From Mycobacterium kubicae (lineage in GTDB: Bacteria; Actinomycetota; Actinomycetes; Mycobacteriales; Mycobacteriaceae): a stretch of DNA of 64,000 nt. Where the stretch lies: the NCBI RefSeq assembly GCF_015689175.1, contig NZ_CP065047.1, positions 496,001 through 560,000 of the forward strand, read 5' to 3'. The position numbers and the translations under genes were made by a program. Shown here piece after piece: positions 9,668 to 17,902 of the stretch; position 1 is the stretch's first letter, and each line of letters opens with the position of its first letter. Under the pieces are notes generated by a model that saw only the letters and a list, made by a program, of their open reading frames with translations, was not told the DNA's origin and did not search any database.

Positions 9668-10552
9668 ATGTCGGATCGGCGGAGGGGAAGCCTCTTCGGC
9701 GCTCTGAAGGCGGCGGGAATCGCGTCGGTGCTGGGACTGGCGCTGGTCCTGACGGCGGGTCCGGCGCTGGCCGATCCCGATCCCGTACCGGGTGACCCGG
9801 CGGCCCCTCCCGCGGCAGACAACCCGCCACCGTTCGTCGGCGCGGCGCCGTTCGGGCCGCCGCGGATCAACCCGGCCAACGGCGCGACCGTGGGCGTGGG
9901 CCAGCCGATCATCATCGATTTCCCGGGGCGGGTGGACGACGCCGGCGCCGCGGAAGGCGCGATCCGCGTTACGTCGACGCCGCCGGTCGACGGCAAGTTC
10001 TACTGGCAGACCCCGACTCAACTGCGGTGGCGGCCGTTGAATTTCTGGCCCGCTCACACCGACGTGACCGTCGACGCGGGAGGCACCGTGTCGAGCTTCC
10101 GGACCGGTGATCAGCTGATTGCTACCGCCGACGACGCCACCCACCAGTTGACGGTTACCCGTAACGGGGCCGTTGTGCAGACCTTCCCGATGTCGATGGG
10201 CATGGCCAGCGGCGGTCACCAGACGGCGAACGGCACCTATTACGTGCAAGAGAAGATGGCGTCTGTGGTGATGGATTCCTCGACCTACGGGGTTCCGGTC
10301 AATTCGGCCAACGGCTACAAGATCACCGTGGCCGACGCGGTCCGCTTCGACAACAGCGGCAACTTCGTGCACAGCGCGCCGTGGTCGGTGGATGACCAGG
10401 GCCGGCGCGACGTCAGCCACGGTTGCATCAACCTGAGCCCGACGAACGCCAAGTGGTTCTTCACCAACTTCGGCCCGGGCGATCCGATCATCGTGAAGAA
10501 CTCCGTCGGCACCTATACCCGCAACGACGGCTCCAACGACTGGATGAGCTGA
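9668..10552 (+). CDS. L,D-transpeptidase, second tandem copy (Rv0192/LdtMt4-like)
   Basis: A 294-residue paralogue of the upstream enzyme with the same order: signal peptide (hydrophobic core, then ALADPDP), a short Pro-rich linker, an Ig-like domain and a YkuD domain with SHGCINLS (Cys253). It lacks the APDPLALPP repeats of copy 1, so the linker is shorter. Long stretches are nearly identical to copy 1, including [11 protein letters not shown] and the last 40 residues. The ATG at 9668 is preferred over 9662 because it keeps the same leader (GGAGGG, then ATGCAT) as copy 1. The 33-bp gap suggests one transcript. M. tuberculosis has one gene here as far as I recall. Confidence 0.92.
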   Translation: MSDRRRGSLFGALKAAGIASVLGLALVLTAGPALADPDPVPGDPAAPPAADNPPPFVGAAPFGPPRINPANGATVGVGQPIIIDFPGRVDDAGAAEGAIRVTSTPPVDGKFYWQTPTQLRWRPLNFWPAHTDVTVDAGGTVSSFRTGDQLIATADDATHQLTVTRNGAVVQTFPMSMGMASGGHQTANGTYYVQEKMASVVMDSSTYGVPVNSANGYKITVADAVRFDNSGNFVHSAPWSVDDQGRRDVSHGCINLSPTNAKWFFTNFGPGDPIIVKNSVGTYTRNDGSNDWMS

Positions 10553-10596
10553 CCGGGTTAGCTCGTCGCGGGGTGCTCTGCGGTGGGTGCTCCGCA

Positions 10597-11086
10597 GCGT
10601 CGAGTGTGAGCGTGCGGCGTCGAGAGTTGCTCTGCGGCGGGAAATCCGGCGATTCGTCGCCCTGAGCTCACACTGAAAGCCCCAGGTTCACGGTCAACAC
10701 CGATGCCGCGTCAGGTTCACGCTCTGCGGCGTCGAGTGTGAACGTGCGGCGTCGAGAGTTGCTCTGCGGTGGGAAATCCGGGGATTCGTCGCCCTGAGCT
10801 CACACTGAAGGCCCCAGGTTCACAGTCAACAGCGATGCGCCCCAGGTTCACGCTCTGCGGCGTCGAGTGTGAACGTGCGGCGTCGAGAGTTGCTCTGCGG
10901 TGGGAAATCCGGGGATTCGTCGCCCTGAGCTCACACTGAAGGCCCCAGGTTCACAGTCAACAGCGATGCCGCCCCAGGTTCACGCTCTGCGGCGTCGAGT
11001 GTGAGCGTGCGGCGTCGAGAGTTGCTCTGCGGCGGGAAACCCGGCGATTCGTCGCCCTGAGCTCACACTGAAGGCCCCAGGTTCAC
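10597..11086. repeat. Tandem repeat, four units of 131-132 bp
   Basis: Four head-to-tail units begin with GCGTCGAGTGTG at 10597, 10729, 10860 and 10992 (spacings 132, 131, 132). Each continues through a second GGCGTCGAGAGTTGCTCTGC, then GATTCGTCGCCCTGAGC, TCACACTGAA and GCCCCAGGTTCAC. Differences are scattered single bases plus one-base length changes. The third and second units are the most alike. Such minisatellites can vary in copy number between strains; a function is not visible. Confidence 0.93.
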
Positions 11087-11183
11087 CACTCAGCGGCCAA
11101 TACCGCCGCATGTTCACACTCGGCGGCCTGGGACCACCGCGGCTTCACACTCGATGCGGCAAGGGCTTCCGCTGCCGCCCGGA

Positions 11184-11205
11184 TTATGTATAGCATCATA
11201 CATAA
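11184..11205. promoter_or_regulatory. TetR-type operator
   Basis: Perfect 8-bp arms TTATGTAT and ATACATAA surround a 6-bp centre, 27 bp upstream of the TetR gene start. It is AT-rich in otherwise GC-rich DNA. Size, symmetry and position are typical of autoregulatory TetR operators, so binding by the adjacent regulator is the natural inference. It probably overlaps the promoter of the tetR-molybdoenzyme transcript. Confidence 0.8.
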
Positions 11206-11231
11206 GCTGGTTAGCGACCCGAGGAGTCCGA

Positions 11232-11822
11232 ATGCGAAGCCCGCGCGAACGGATGGTGGTGTCCGCCGCGCTGCTGATCCGGGAACGCGGCGCGCACGCC
11301 ACCGCGATCTCGGACGTGCTGGCCCACAGCGGCGCCCCGCGCGGATCGGCGTATCACTACTTCCCGGGTGGCCGCACTCAACTGCTGTGTGAAGCCGTCG
11401 ACTACGCCGGTGACTACATCGCGCGGATCATCACCGAATCCGAGGGCGGCGTCGCCCTGCTCGACGCGCTGATCGAGCGGTACCGCGAGCAACTGCTGAC
11501 CACCGACTTCCGCGCCGGCTGCCCGATAGCGGCAGTGTCGGTCGAAGCGGGAGAAGCCGCCGACCGGGAAAAGATGGCCCCGGTGATCGAACGCGCGGCG
11601 GCGGTCTTCGACCGCTGGTCGGACCTGATCGCGCAGCGCTTCATCGCCGACGGCGTCGCGGCGCAGCGCGCCCACGAACTGGCGGTGCTGGCCACCTCGG
11701 CGCTGGAAGGCGCCCTACTGCTGGCCCGCGTCCGCCGCGACGTGGCCCCCCTGGATCTGGTGCACCGGCAACTGCACGACCTCCTCGTGACCGAGCTGGG
11801 TAGAAAGGACTCCCCGCAATGA
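11232..11822 (+). CDS. TetR family transcriptional regulator (Rv0196 homologue)
   Basis: A 196-residue repressor. Residues 5-50 form the TetR helix-turn-helix (RMVVSAALLIRERGAHATAI, then VLAHSGAPRGSAYHYFPGG with the family's conserved recognition-helix end). The rest is the ligand-binding helical domain of the LmrA/YxaF-like subgroup (GCPIAAVSVEAGE). ATG 11232 follows GAGGAG at 5-bp spacing; the upstream in-frame codon at 11154 would read through the operator and is rejected. The stop overlaps the next start (ATGA), so the regulator and the molybdoenzyme are made from one transcript. The ligand is unknown. Confidence 0.9.
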   Translation: MRSPRERMVVSAALLIRERGAHATAISDVLAHSGAPRGSAYHYFPGGRTQLLCEAVDYAGDYIARIITESEGGVALLDALIERYREQLLTTDFRAGCPIAAVSVEAGEAADREKMAPVIERAAAVFDRWSDLIAQRFIADGVAAQRAHELAVLATSALEGALLLARVRRDVAPLDLVHRQLHDLLVTELGRKDSPQ

Positions 11823-14050
11823 CCACCACTGACTGGCAGCCCTCCGCCTGCATCTTGTGCGAATGCAACTGCGGGATCGTCGTGCAGGTCGAAGACCGCA
11901 AGCTCGCCCGCATCCGGGGCGACAAAGCGCACCCGGCGTCGCAGGGCTACACCTGCAACAAGGCGTTGCGCCTGGACCACTACCAGAACAGCCGCGGCCG
12001 GCTGACCTCCCCGCTGCGTCGGCGCCCCGACGGGACTTACGAGGAAATCGATTGGGACACCGCCATTATCGAGATCGCCGAACGGTTCAAGCACATCCGC
12101 GACGTGTACGGCGGGGAGAAGATCTTCTACTACGGCGGCGGCGGCCAGGGCAACCACCTCGGCGGCGCCTACAGCGGCGCGTTCCTCAAGGCGCTGGGCT
12201 CGCGGTATCGGTCGAATGCGTTGGCGCAGGAGAAAACCGGCGAAGCGTGGGTCGACGCGCAACTGTACGGCGGACACACCCGCGGTGAATTCGAACACGC
12301 CGAGGTGTCGGTGTTCGTCGGCAAGAACCCGTGGATGTCGCAAAGCTTCCCGCGAGCGCGGGTGGTGCTCAACGAGATCGCCAAAGACCCGGCCCGCTCC
12401 ATGATCGTCATCGACCCCGTGATCACCGACACCGCGAAGATGGCCGACTATCACTTGCGGGTGCGGCCCGGATCCGACGCCTGGTGCCTGGCCGCGCTGG
12501 CCGCCGTCCTGGTGCAGGAAAACCTCTGCAACGAAGCGTTTCTCGCCGAGCATGTGCACGGCGCCGACACCGTGCGCGCGTTGCTGCGCGAGGTCGACGT
12601 CGCCGACTATGCCGCGCGCTGCGGTGTCGACGAGGAACTGCTGCGCGCCGCGGCGCGACGCATCGGCACCGCGTCCAGCGTCTCGGTGTTCGAAGACTTG
12701 GGCGTCCAGCAGGCGCCGAACAGCACCGTGTGCTCGTATCTGGACAAGCTGCTGTGGATCCTCACCGGCAACTTCGCCAAAAAGGGCGGCCAGCACCTGC
12801 ATTCGTCGTTCGCACCGCTGTTCAGCACCGTCTCCGGCCGCACCCCGGTGACCGGCGCTCCGATCATCGCCGGCTTGGTGCCGGGCAACGTCGTGCCCGA
12901 AGAGATTCTGACCGACCACCCCGACCGGTTCCGGGCGATGATCGTGGAAAGCGCCAATCCCGCTCATTCACTGGCCAATTCGGCGGCATGCCGGGAAGCG
13001 TTCGAGTCGCTGGAACTGCTGGTGGTCATCGACATCGCGATGACGGAGACGGCGCGGCTGGCTCATTACGTGCTGCCGGCGTCCTCGCAGTTCGAGAAGT
13101 GCGAAGCCACCTTCTTCAACCTCGAATTCCCGCGCAACGCAATGCAGTTGCGGCACCCGCTGATGGACCCGCTGCCCGGCACGCTGCCCGAGCCCGAGAT
13201 CTGGGCGCGACTGGTCCGGGCGCTGGACATGGTGCACGACGACGACCTGCGGCCGCTGCGCGAGGCGGCACAGCGCGGGCGGCAGGCCTACACCGAAGCC
13301 TTTCTGACCGCGGTCGGCAGCAACCCGACGGTGGCCAAACTGCTGCCGTATGTCCTCTACGAAACGCTCGGGCCCACGCTGCCCAACGGCCTGGCCGGCG
13401 CGGCCGCGCTGTGGGGGCTCGCGCAGAAGACGGCGATGACCTATCCCGACGCCGTCCGGCGCGCCGGCCACGCCGACGGCAACGCGCTATTCGACGCCAT
13501 CGTGAACAGCCCGTCCGGTGTCACCTTCACCGTGCACAACTACACCGACGACTTCGACCTGATCAGCCACGCCGATCACAAGATCGCGCTGGAAATCCCG
13601 CAGATGCTCGACGAGATCCGCGCGCTGTCCCGCACGCCGCAGCGGCTGACCACACCCGAACTGCCGATAGTGCTCTCGGTCGGAGAACGGCGCGCCTACA
13701 CGGCCAACGACATCTTCCGCGACCCGTCCTGGCGTAAACGCGACGCCGACGGCGCATTGCGGGTCAGCGTCGAAGACGCCCAAGCCCTGGGGCTGCACGA
13801 CGGGTGCCGCGCCCGGATCACCACCGCGGCCGGCAGCGCGGAGGCCACCGTCGAGGTCACCGAAACCATGCTGGCCGGACATGCGGCGCTGCCCAACGGT
13901 TTTGGACTCGATTACACCGACGACCAAGGCCGCACCGTCATTCCGGGCGTCGCGCCCAACACGCTGACCTCCACCCAGTGGCGCGACCCGTATGCCGGCA
14001 CGCCGTGGCACAAGCATGTCCCGGCGCGCATCGAACTAGCGCGGGCTTAG
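11819..14050 (+). CDS. Molybdopterin oxidoreductase (Rv0197 homologue)
   Basis: A 743-residue molybdopterin-dependent enzyme. The N-terminus has a [4Fe-4S] ligand set C11-x2-C14-x3-C18 and C46 (ACILCECNCG and YTCNKA). Central molybdopterin domains follow (YYGGGGQGNHLGG, VIDPVITDTA), and the C-terminal beta-barrel dinucleotide-binding domain starts near residue 630 (LSVGERRAYTAND). No twin-arginine signal is seen, so it is probably cytoplasmic. In the usual metal-ligand position (NALAQEKTGEA) I see no obvious Cys, Ser or selenocysteine, so the sixth ligand is unclear. Substrate is unknown. It is translationally coupled to the TetR gene and its stop overlaps that of zmp1 by 4 bp. Confidence 0.9.
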   Translation: MTTTDWQPSACILCECNCGIVVQVEDRKLARIRGDKAHPASQGYTCNKALRLDHYQNSRGRLTSPLRRRPDGTYEEIDWDTAIIEIAERFKHIRDVYGGEKIFYYGGGGQGNHLGGAYSGAFLKALGSRYRSNALAQEKTGEAWVDAQLYGGHTRGEFEHAEVSVFVGKNPWMSQSFPRARVVLNEIAKDPARSMIVIDPVITDTAKMADYHLRVRPGSDAWCLAALAAVLVQENLCNEAFLAEHVHGADTVRALLREVDVADYAARCGVDEELLRAAARRIGTASSVSVFEDLGVQQAPNSTVCSYLDKLLWILTGNFAKKGGQHLHSSFAPLFSTVSGRTPVTGAPIIAGLVPGNVVPEEILTDHPDRFRAMIVESANPAHSLANSAACREAFESLELLVVIDIAMTETARLAHYVLPASSQFEKCEATFFNLEFPRNAMQLRHPLMDPLPGTLPEPEIWARLVRALDMVHDDDLRPLREAAQRGRQAYTEAFLTAVGSNPTVAKLLPYVLYETLGPTLPNGLAGAAALWGLAQKTAMTYPDAVRRAGHADGNALFDAIVNSPSGVTFTVHNYTDDFDLISHADHKIALEIPQMLDEIRALSRTPQRLTTPELPIVLSVGERRAYTANDIFRDPSWRKRDADGALRVSVEDAQALGLHDGCRARITTAAGSAEATVEVTETMLAGHAALPNGFGLDYTDDQGRTVIPGVAPNTLTSTQWRDPYAGTPWHKHVPARIELARA

Positions 14051-16032
14051 TTCCAGATCCGCACCCGGTGCCGCGGGTCCAGGAACAGCGCGTCGTTCTC
14101 GGAAACCTCGAACGCGTCGTAGAACGCGTCGAGGTTGCGCACCACGCCGTTGCACCGGAACTCCGGCGGCGAGTGCGGGTCCACCGCGAGGCGCCGAATC
14201 GTCTCGGCGACACGGGATTTCGTCCGCCACACCTGCGCCCAGCCGAAGAACACCCGCTGCACGCCGGTCAGGCCGTCGATGACCGGGGCGGGCTGGCCGT
14301 TCAGCGACAGCTGGTAGGCGAGCAGCGCGATACCCAGGCCGCCCAGGTCGCCGATGTTCTCCCCGACGGTGAAGGCGCCGTTGACGTGGTGGCCGTTGTC
14401 CAGCCCGCGCGGCGTGTAGGCCTCGTACTGCTCGATCAGCGCCTTGGTGCGGGCGCCGAACTCGGCGCGGTCGTCGTCGGTCCACCAGTCCACCAGGTTG
14501 CCGTCGCCGTCGTACTTGGCGCCCTGGTCGTCGAATCCGTGCCCGATCTCATGGCCGATCACCGCACCGATGCCGCCGTAGTTGGCGGCGTCGTCGGCCT
14601 CGGCGTCGAAGAACGGCGGCTGCAGAATGGCTGCGGGGAAAACGATTTCGTTCATGCCCGGGTTGTAATAGGCGTTGACGGTCTGCGGTGTCATGAACCA
14701 TTCGTCGCGGTCGACCGGGCCGCCGAGCTTGGCCAGTTCGCGGTCGAATTCGGCGGCGTAGCCGCGCTGGTAATTGCCGTAGAGGTCATGACGGTCGATC
14801 ACCAAGTTCGAGTAGTCGCGCCACTTGACCGGGTAGCCCACCTTGGCGGTGAACTTGCCCAGCTTCGTCAGCGCCTTTTCCCGCGTCTGGGGGGTCATCC
14901 AGTCCAGGTCGCTGATGCTGATCCGGTAGGCCTCCTGCAGGTTGTGCACCAGCGTGTCGATGCGAGCCTTGGCGTCGGGCGGGAAATGCCGTTCCACGTA
15001 GAGCTTTCCGACCGCATCGCCCATCAGGCTCTCCACCAGCGACACTGCCCGCTTCCACCGGTCCCGGATCTGCTCGGTGCCGGTCATCCGGCGGCCGTAG
15101 AACTCGAAGTCCTCGGCCACCAGGGCCTGGGTCAACCAGGGCGCGCGGGCGCGGATCACCCGCCACCGCGCCCACCACTTCCATTCCTGCAGATCCTCGC
15201 TTTCCCACAGCGCCGCAAACGCGCTGAGGTAATCGGGTTGGCGCACAACCACTTCCGCGACCGCTTCCGGGCTGCTTCCCAGCGCAGTGATCCAGCCCGT
15301 CCAGTCGAAGCCGGGCGCTTCGGTCGGCAGGTCGGCGAAAGTGCGCAGGTTGTAGGTCAGGTCGGCGTCGCGCCGCTTGACCACATCCCAGTGGGCCGCC
15401 GCCAGCTTGGATTCCAGCGCCACGACGCGCGCGGCGGTGTCCTGGTAGAAGTTCACGTCGCCGCCGAACACCAGGGCGAACATGCGGGCGATGTGGCCCG
15501 GGTAGGCCGCCAGCAGCTCAGCGTGCTGCTCGTCGCGGAAATAGGACTCGTCGGGCAGGCCGATGCCCGACTGGCTGAAGTGCACCAGGTACCGCGTCGA
15601 GTCCTTGGAGTCGGTGTCGATGTACATGCCGACGCCGCCGCCCACGCCGGTGCGTTGCAGCGCCCCGACGACGGCGGCCAGCGCGCTGGCATCGGTCGCG
15701 GTGTCGATCGGCGCCAATTCGTCGAGCAGGGGTTGCACGCCGCGGCGTTCGACGGCGTCCTCGTCGAGGAAGCTGGCGTACAGGTCACCGACGCGCTGCT
15801 CATCGGTACCCGGCGGCGCGCCCTTCTCACTCGCCTCGATGATCAGGTCGCGGACCTGCTCCTCGGCGCGGTCGTAGAGCTGGCGGAAGGCGCCGTCGGT
15901 GGCGCGGTCGGCGGGGATGTCGTACTCGTTGAGCCAGCGGCCGTTGACGTAACCGAACAGGTCGTCTTGGGGGCGGGCGGCGGCGTCGACGTAGCTCAGG
16001 TCGATGCCCGAGCGGATGGCCTCTACAGTCAC
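14047..16032 (-). CDS. zmp1: Zinc metalloprotease Zmp1 (M13 family)
   Basis: A 661-residue neprilysin-like endopeptidase. The M13 signature is complete: NAYYNPGMNEIVFPAAIL, then VIGHEIGHGFDDQGAKYDG (zinc histidines and catalytic Glu), then ENIGDLGG with the third ligand, and a C-terminal RIWN. In M. tuberculosis Zmp1 (Rv0198c, 663 residues) interferes with phagosome maturation and inflammasome activation. No cleavable signal peptide is visible. The start is set at GTG 16032 (VTVEAIRSGIDLSYVDA), which matches family length; the open frame to 16161 is Arg-rich and overlaps the divergent neighbour. Only 41 bp separate it from that neighbour's ATG. Confidence 0.95.
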   Translation of the reverse strand: MTVEAIRSGIDLSYVDAAARPQDDLFGYVNGRWLNEYDIPADRATDGAFRQLYDRAEEQVRDLIIEASEKGAPPGTDEQRVGDLYASFLDEDAVERRGVQPLLDELAPIDTATDASALAAVVGALQRTGVGGGVGMYIDTDSKDSTRYLVHFSQSGIGLPDESYFRDEQHAELLAAYPGHIARMFALVFGGDVNFYQDTAARVVALESKLAAAHWDVVKRRDADLTYNLRTFADLPTEAPGFDWTGWITALGSSPEAVAEVVVRQPDYLSAFAALWESEDLQEWKWWARWRVIRARAPWLTQALVAEDFEFYGRRMTGTEQIRDRWKRAVSLVESLMGDAVGKLYVERHFPPDAKARIDTLVHNLQEAYRISISDLDWMTPQTREKALTKLGKFTAKVGYPVKWRDYSNLVIDRHDLYGNYQRGYAAEFDRELAKLGGPVDRDEWFMTPQTVNAYYNPGMNEIVFPAAILQPPFFDAEADDAANYGGIGAVIGHEIGHGFDDQGAKYDGDGNLVDWWTDDDRAEFGARTKALIEQYEAYTPRGLDNGHHVNGAFTVGENIGDLGGLGIALLAYQLSLNGQPAPVIDGLTGVQRVFFGWAQVWRTKSRVAETIRRLAVDPHSPPEFRCNGVVRNLDAFYDAFEVSENDALFLDPRHRVRIWN

Positions 16033-16073
16033 CCAACCATCCTTCCATCTTTGCGGAGTGCGACGATCGGGCC

Positions 16074-16712
16074 ATGCCTGACCAGGACAAGACCGCGGAA
16101 CTCGAGGACGAGGACGTCGTCGAAGCCGACGCCGACGACGAGTCGGACGCCGGGCGTGCACGGATCTTCACTCCGTACGGCTTCGCCTCGGCTGCCCTGG
16201 GACTGTTGTCGGTGGCGGCGGTGGTGCTCGGCTACTTCGTCTGGTCGGCGCACCGCGACGAGATCAACGAGCGTCACTACCTGACCCGGGTCATGCAGAC
16301 CGCCGCCGAATGGACCGACGTGCTGATCAATATGAACGCCGGCAACGTCGACGCCAGCCTGCAGCGGTTGCACGACGGCACCGTCGGGCAGCTCAACACC
16401 GACTTCGACGCCGCCGTGCAGCCGTACCGGCAGGTGGTGGAGAAGCTGCAGACGCGCAGCAGCGGCCGCATCGAAGCGGTCGCAGTCGAGAGGGTGCACC
16501 ACGACCTGGACACCCAGCCGGGTACGCAGCGCAACGTGGTGACCACCAAGCTGCCCGCCTTCGCCACCCGCAGCGACTCGGTGATGCTGGTCGCCACGTC
16601 GGTCGCCGAGAACACCGGCGCCAAGCCGACGACGGTGCACTGGAACCTGCGCCTGGATGTGTCCGACGTCGACGGCAAGCTGCGGATCTCCGGGCTGGAA
16701 TCGATCCGATGA
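16074..16712 (+). CDS. Mce-associated membrane protein (Rv0199 homologue)
   Basis: A 212-residue protein with an acidic, disordered N-terminus (AELEDEDVVEADADDESDAG), one transmembrane helix at about 43-65 (YGFASAALGLLSVAAVVLG) and an extracytoplasmic domain of about 145 residues. This layout, with the NTF2-like outer domain, is that of Mas proteins that stabilise Mce lipid-import complexes. ATG 16074 starts 41 bp from zmp1, reading away. The stop overlaps the next start (ATGA). No mce operon is in the window, so this may be an orphan Mas protein. Confidence 0.86.
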   Translation: MPDQDKTAELEDEDVVEADADDESDAGRARIFTPYGFASAALGLLSVAAVVLGYFVWSAHRDEINERHYLTRVMQTAAEWTDVLINMNAGNVDASLQRLHDGTVGQLNTDFDAAVQPYRQVVEKLQTRSSGRIEAVAVERVHHDLDTQPGTQRNVVTTKLPAFATRSDSVMLVATSVAENTGAKPTTVHWNLRLDVSDVDGKLRISGLESIR

Positions 16713-17398
16713 GGAACGCGTTGCGGGTGGCCGCCTTCGACGTGCTGGCGCCGCTGGCCGCGATCGCGGCGCTGCTGGCGATCGGCGTCGTGCTGGCCTG
16801 GCCGCTGTGGTGGGTATCGGCGTGCTCGGTGCTGGTGCTGCTGATCGTCCAAGCGGTCGCGATCAACTACTGGCTGTATCGGCGGGATGCGGTCACGGTG
16901 GGGACCGACGACGACGCGCCGGGGCTGCGGTTGGCCGTCGCCATCCTGAGCACCGCCGCCATCGTCGCAGCGGTGCTGACCGGCTACACCCACTGGACCG
17001 GCTCCGACGACGAGTTCAAGGAAGACGCCCAGCACGTGGTGCAGGTGGCCACCGGCATGGCCGAGGCGACGGCGTCGTTCTCACCCACCGCACCGACGGA
17101 TTCGCTGGACCGGGCGGCGGCCATGATGGTGCCCGAGCAGGCCGAAGCGTTCAAGGCGCAGTACACGAAGTCGACGGCCGATCTGATCCAGCGCAAGGTC
17201 ACCGCGCAGGCGGCGACGCTGTCGGCCGGAGTGGAGGCGCTCGGGCCGTCGGCGGCCAGCGTGGCGGTGATCCTGCGGGTCACCCAGACCGTTCCCGGTC
17301 AGCCCCCCAGTCAGGCCGCGCCGGCGGTACGGGTGAGCCTCACCAAGCGCGGCCACGATTGGTTGGTGGCCGACGTGACGCCGATCAATTCGCGCTGA
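16709..17398 (+). CDS. Membrane protein with Mce-associated-like domain (Rv0200 homologue)
   Basis: A 229-residue protein, the same length as Rv0200. Three hydrophobic segments lie at about 10-30, 32-52 and 72-90, followed by an outer domain of about 130 residues ending LTKRGHDWLVADVTPIN, a wording common at the end of Mas-type NTF2-like domains. It is coupled to the upstream Mas gene by an ATGA overlap, and the two probably act together at the envelope. The longer frame starting at 16310 is a shadow of the previous gene. Function is inferred from architecture only. Confidence 0.84.
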   Translation: MRNALRVAAFDVLAPLAAIAALLAIGVVLAWPLWWVSACSVLVLLIVQAVAINYWLYRRDAVTVGTDDDAPGLRLAVAILSTAAIVAAVLTGYTHWTGSDDEFKEDAQHVVQVATGMAEATASFSPTAPTDSLDRAAAMMVPEQAEAFKAQYTKSTADLIQRKVTAQAATLSAGVEALGPSAASVAVILRVTQTVPGQPPSQAAPAVRVSLTKRGHDWLVADVTPINSR

Positions 17399-17404
17399 AC
17401 GCGG

Positions 17405-17902
17405 TTAGTTGCCGTTGGCCGCGCGGGTGTTGCGGACCCGCACGAACCGGTCGGAGAGCCGGCGCATCCGGATCATCAGCGACGCCGACGGGCTCACGCT
17501 GCCGTCGAGGTAGGTGGCCAGGTCCTCGGCGCTGACGCCGATGCGGGAGGCGAATTCGTGCTCGTGCAGGCCGGACCGGTCCATCAACAGCTTGACGTGG
17601 CGGGCCACCTCGGCGCGCTCGTTGTCCTCGAGATGAGTGCGGGCCCGCTCGAGTACCTCCCACAGCGCCTTGGAAACGCCGAACGGGCGAGCGACCTCGA
17701 GGACTTCCTCGACCTGGCGGGCGGTGCGCCCGTACGGGTCGCGCTTGAGCGCGGCCGCGATGCGCTTCCAGGTGGCGATGTCACCGCTTTCCAGCGCCGA
17801 CCGAATGGCGGCGGTGGACCAGAACTCCACCGGCTTGTCGGGCTGCAGGGCAGCGGGCCGCTGCGGAGGCGGCGCGGGGCGCGGGTCAGCAGCCAACGTC
17901 AC
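17405..17902 (-). CDS. Small protein with XRE-like helix-turn-helix (Rv0201c homologue)
   Basis: A 165-residue soluble protein. The C-terminal third (LLMDRSGLHEHEFASRIGVS, then DLATYLDGSVSPSASLMIRM) has the rhythm of a Cro/XRE helix-turn-helix, and the N-terminus is Pro-rich. GTG 17902 overlaps the mmpL11 stop (GTGA), so it is translated after mmpL11 from the same transcript. A DNA-binding role is plausible from the motif, but no target is visible. In M. tuberculosis the orthologue is uncharacterised and also accompanies mmpL11. Confidence 0.83.
   Translation of the reverse strand: MTLAADPRPAPPPQRPAALQPDKPVEFWSTAAIRSALESGDIATWKRIAAALKRDPYGRTARQVEEVLEVARPFGVSKALWEVLERARTHLEDNERAEVARHVKLLMDRSGLHEHEFASRIGVSAEDLATYLDGSVSPSASLMIRMRRLSDRFVRVRNTRAANGN

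Larger units (their letters stand above)
10553..11231. other. Intergenic region of 679 bp made largely of repeats
   Basis: No credible coding region is present. The stretch contains the four-unit tandem repeat at 10597-11086, then inverted copies of the same motif (CACACTCGGCGG at 11115 and CACACTCGATGCGG at 11146), and finally the TetR palindrome. Homologues of the M. tuberculosis genes Rv0193c, Rv0194 and Rv0195, which I recall at this position, are absent. Confidence 0.75.

Noticed and set aside
10553..11231. Possible small genes or a mobile element in the repeat-rich spacer.
   Set aside because: No frame has a ribosome site or stays open through the repeats, and no transposase or terminal inverted repeats with target duplication are seen.
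16033..16161. N-terminal extension of zmp1 to 16161.
   Set aside because: The extra 43 residues are almost all Arg and Pro, absent from the family, and overlap the divergent Rv0199 homologue.
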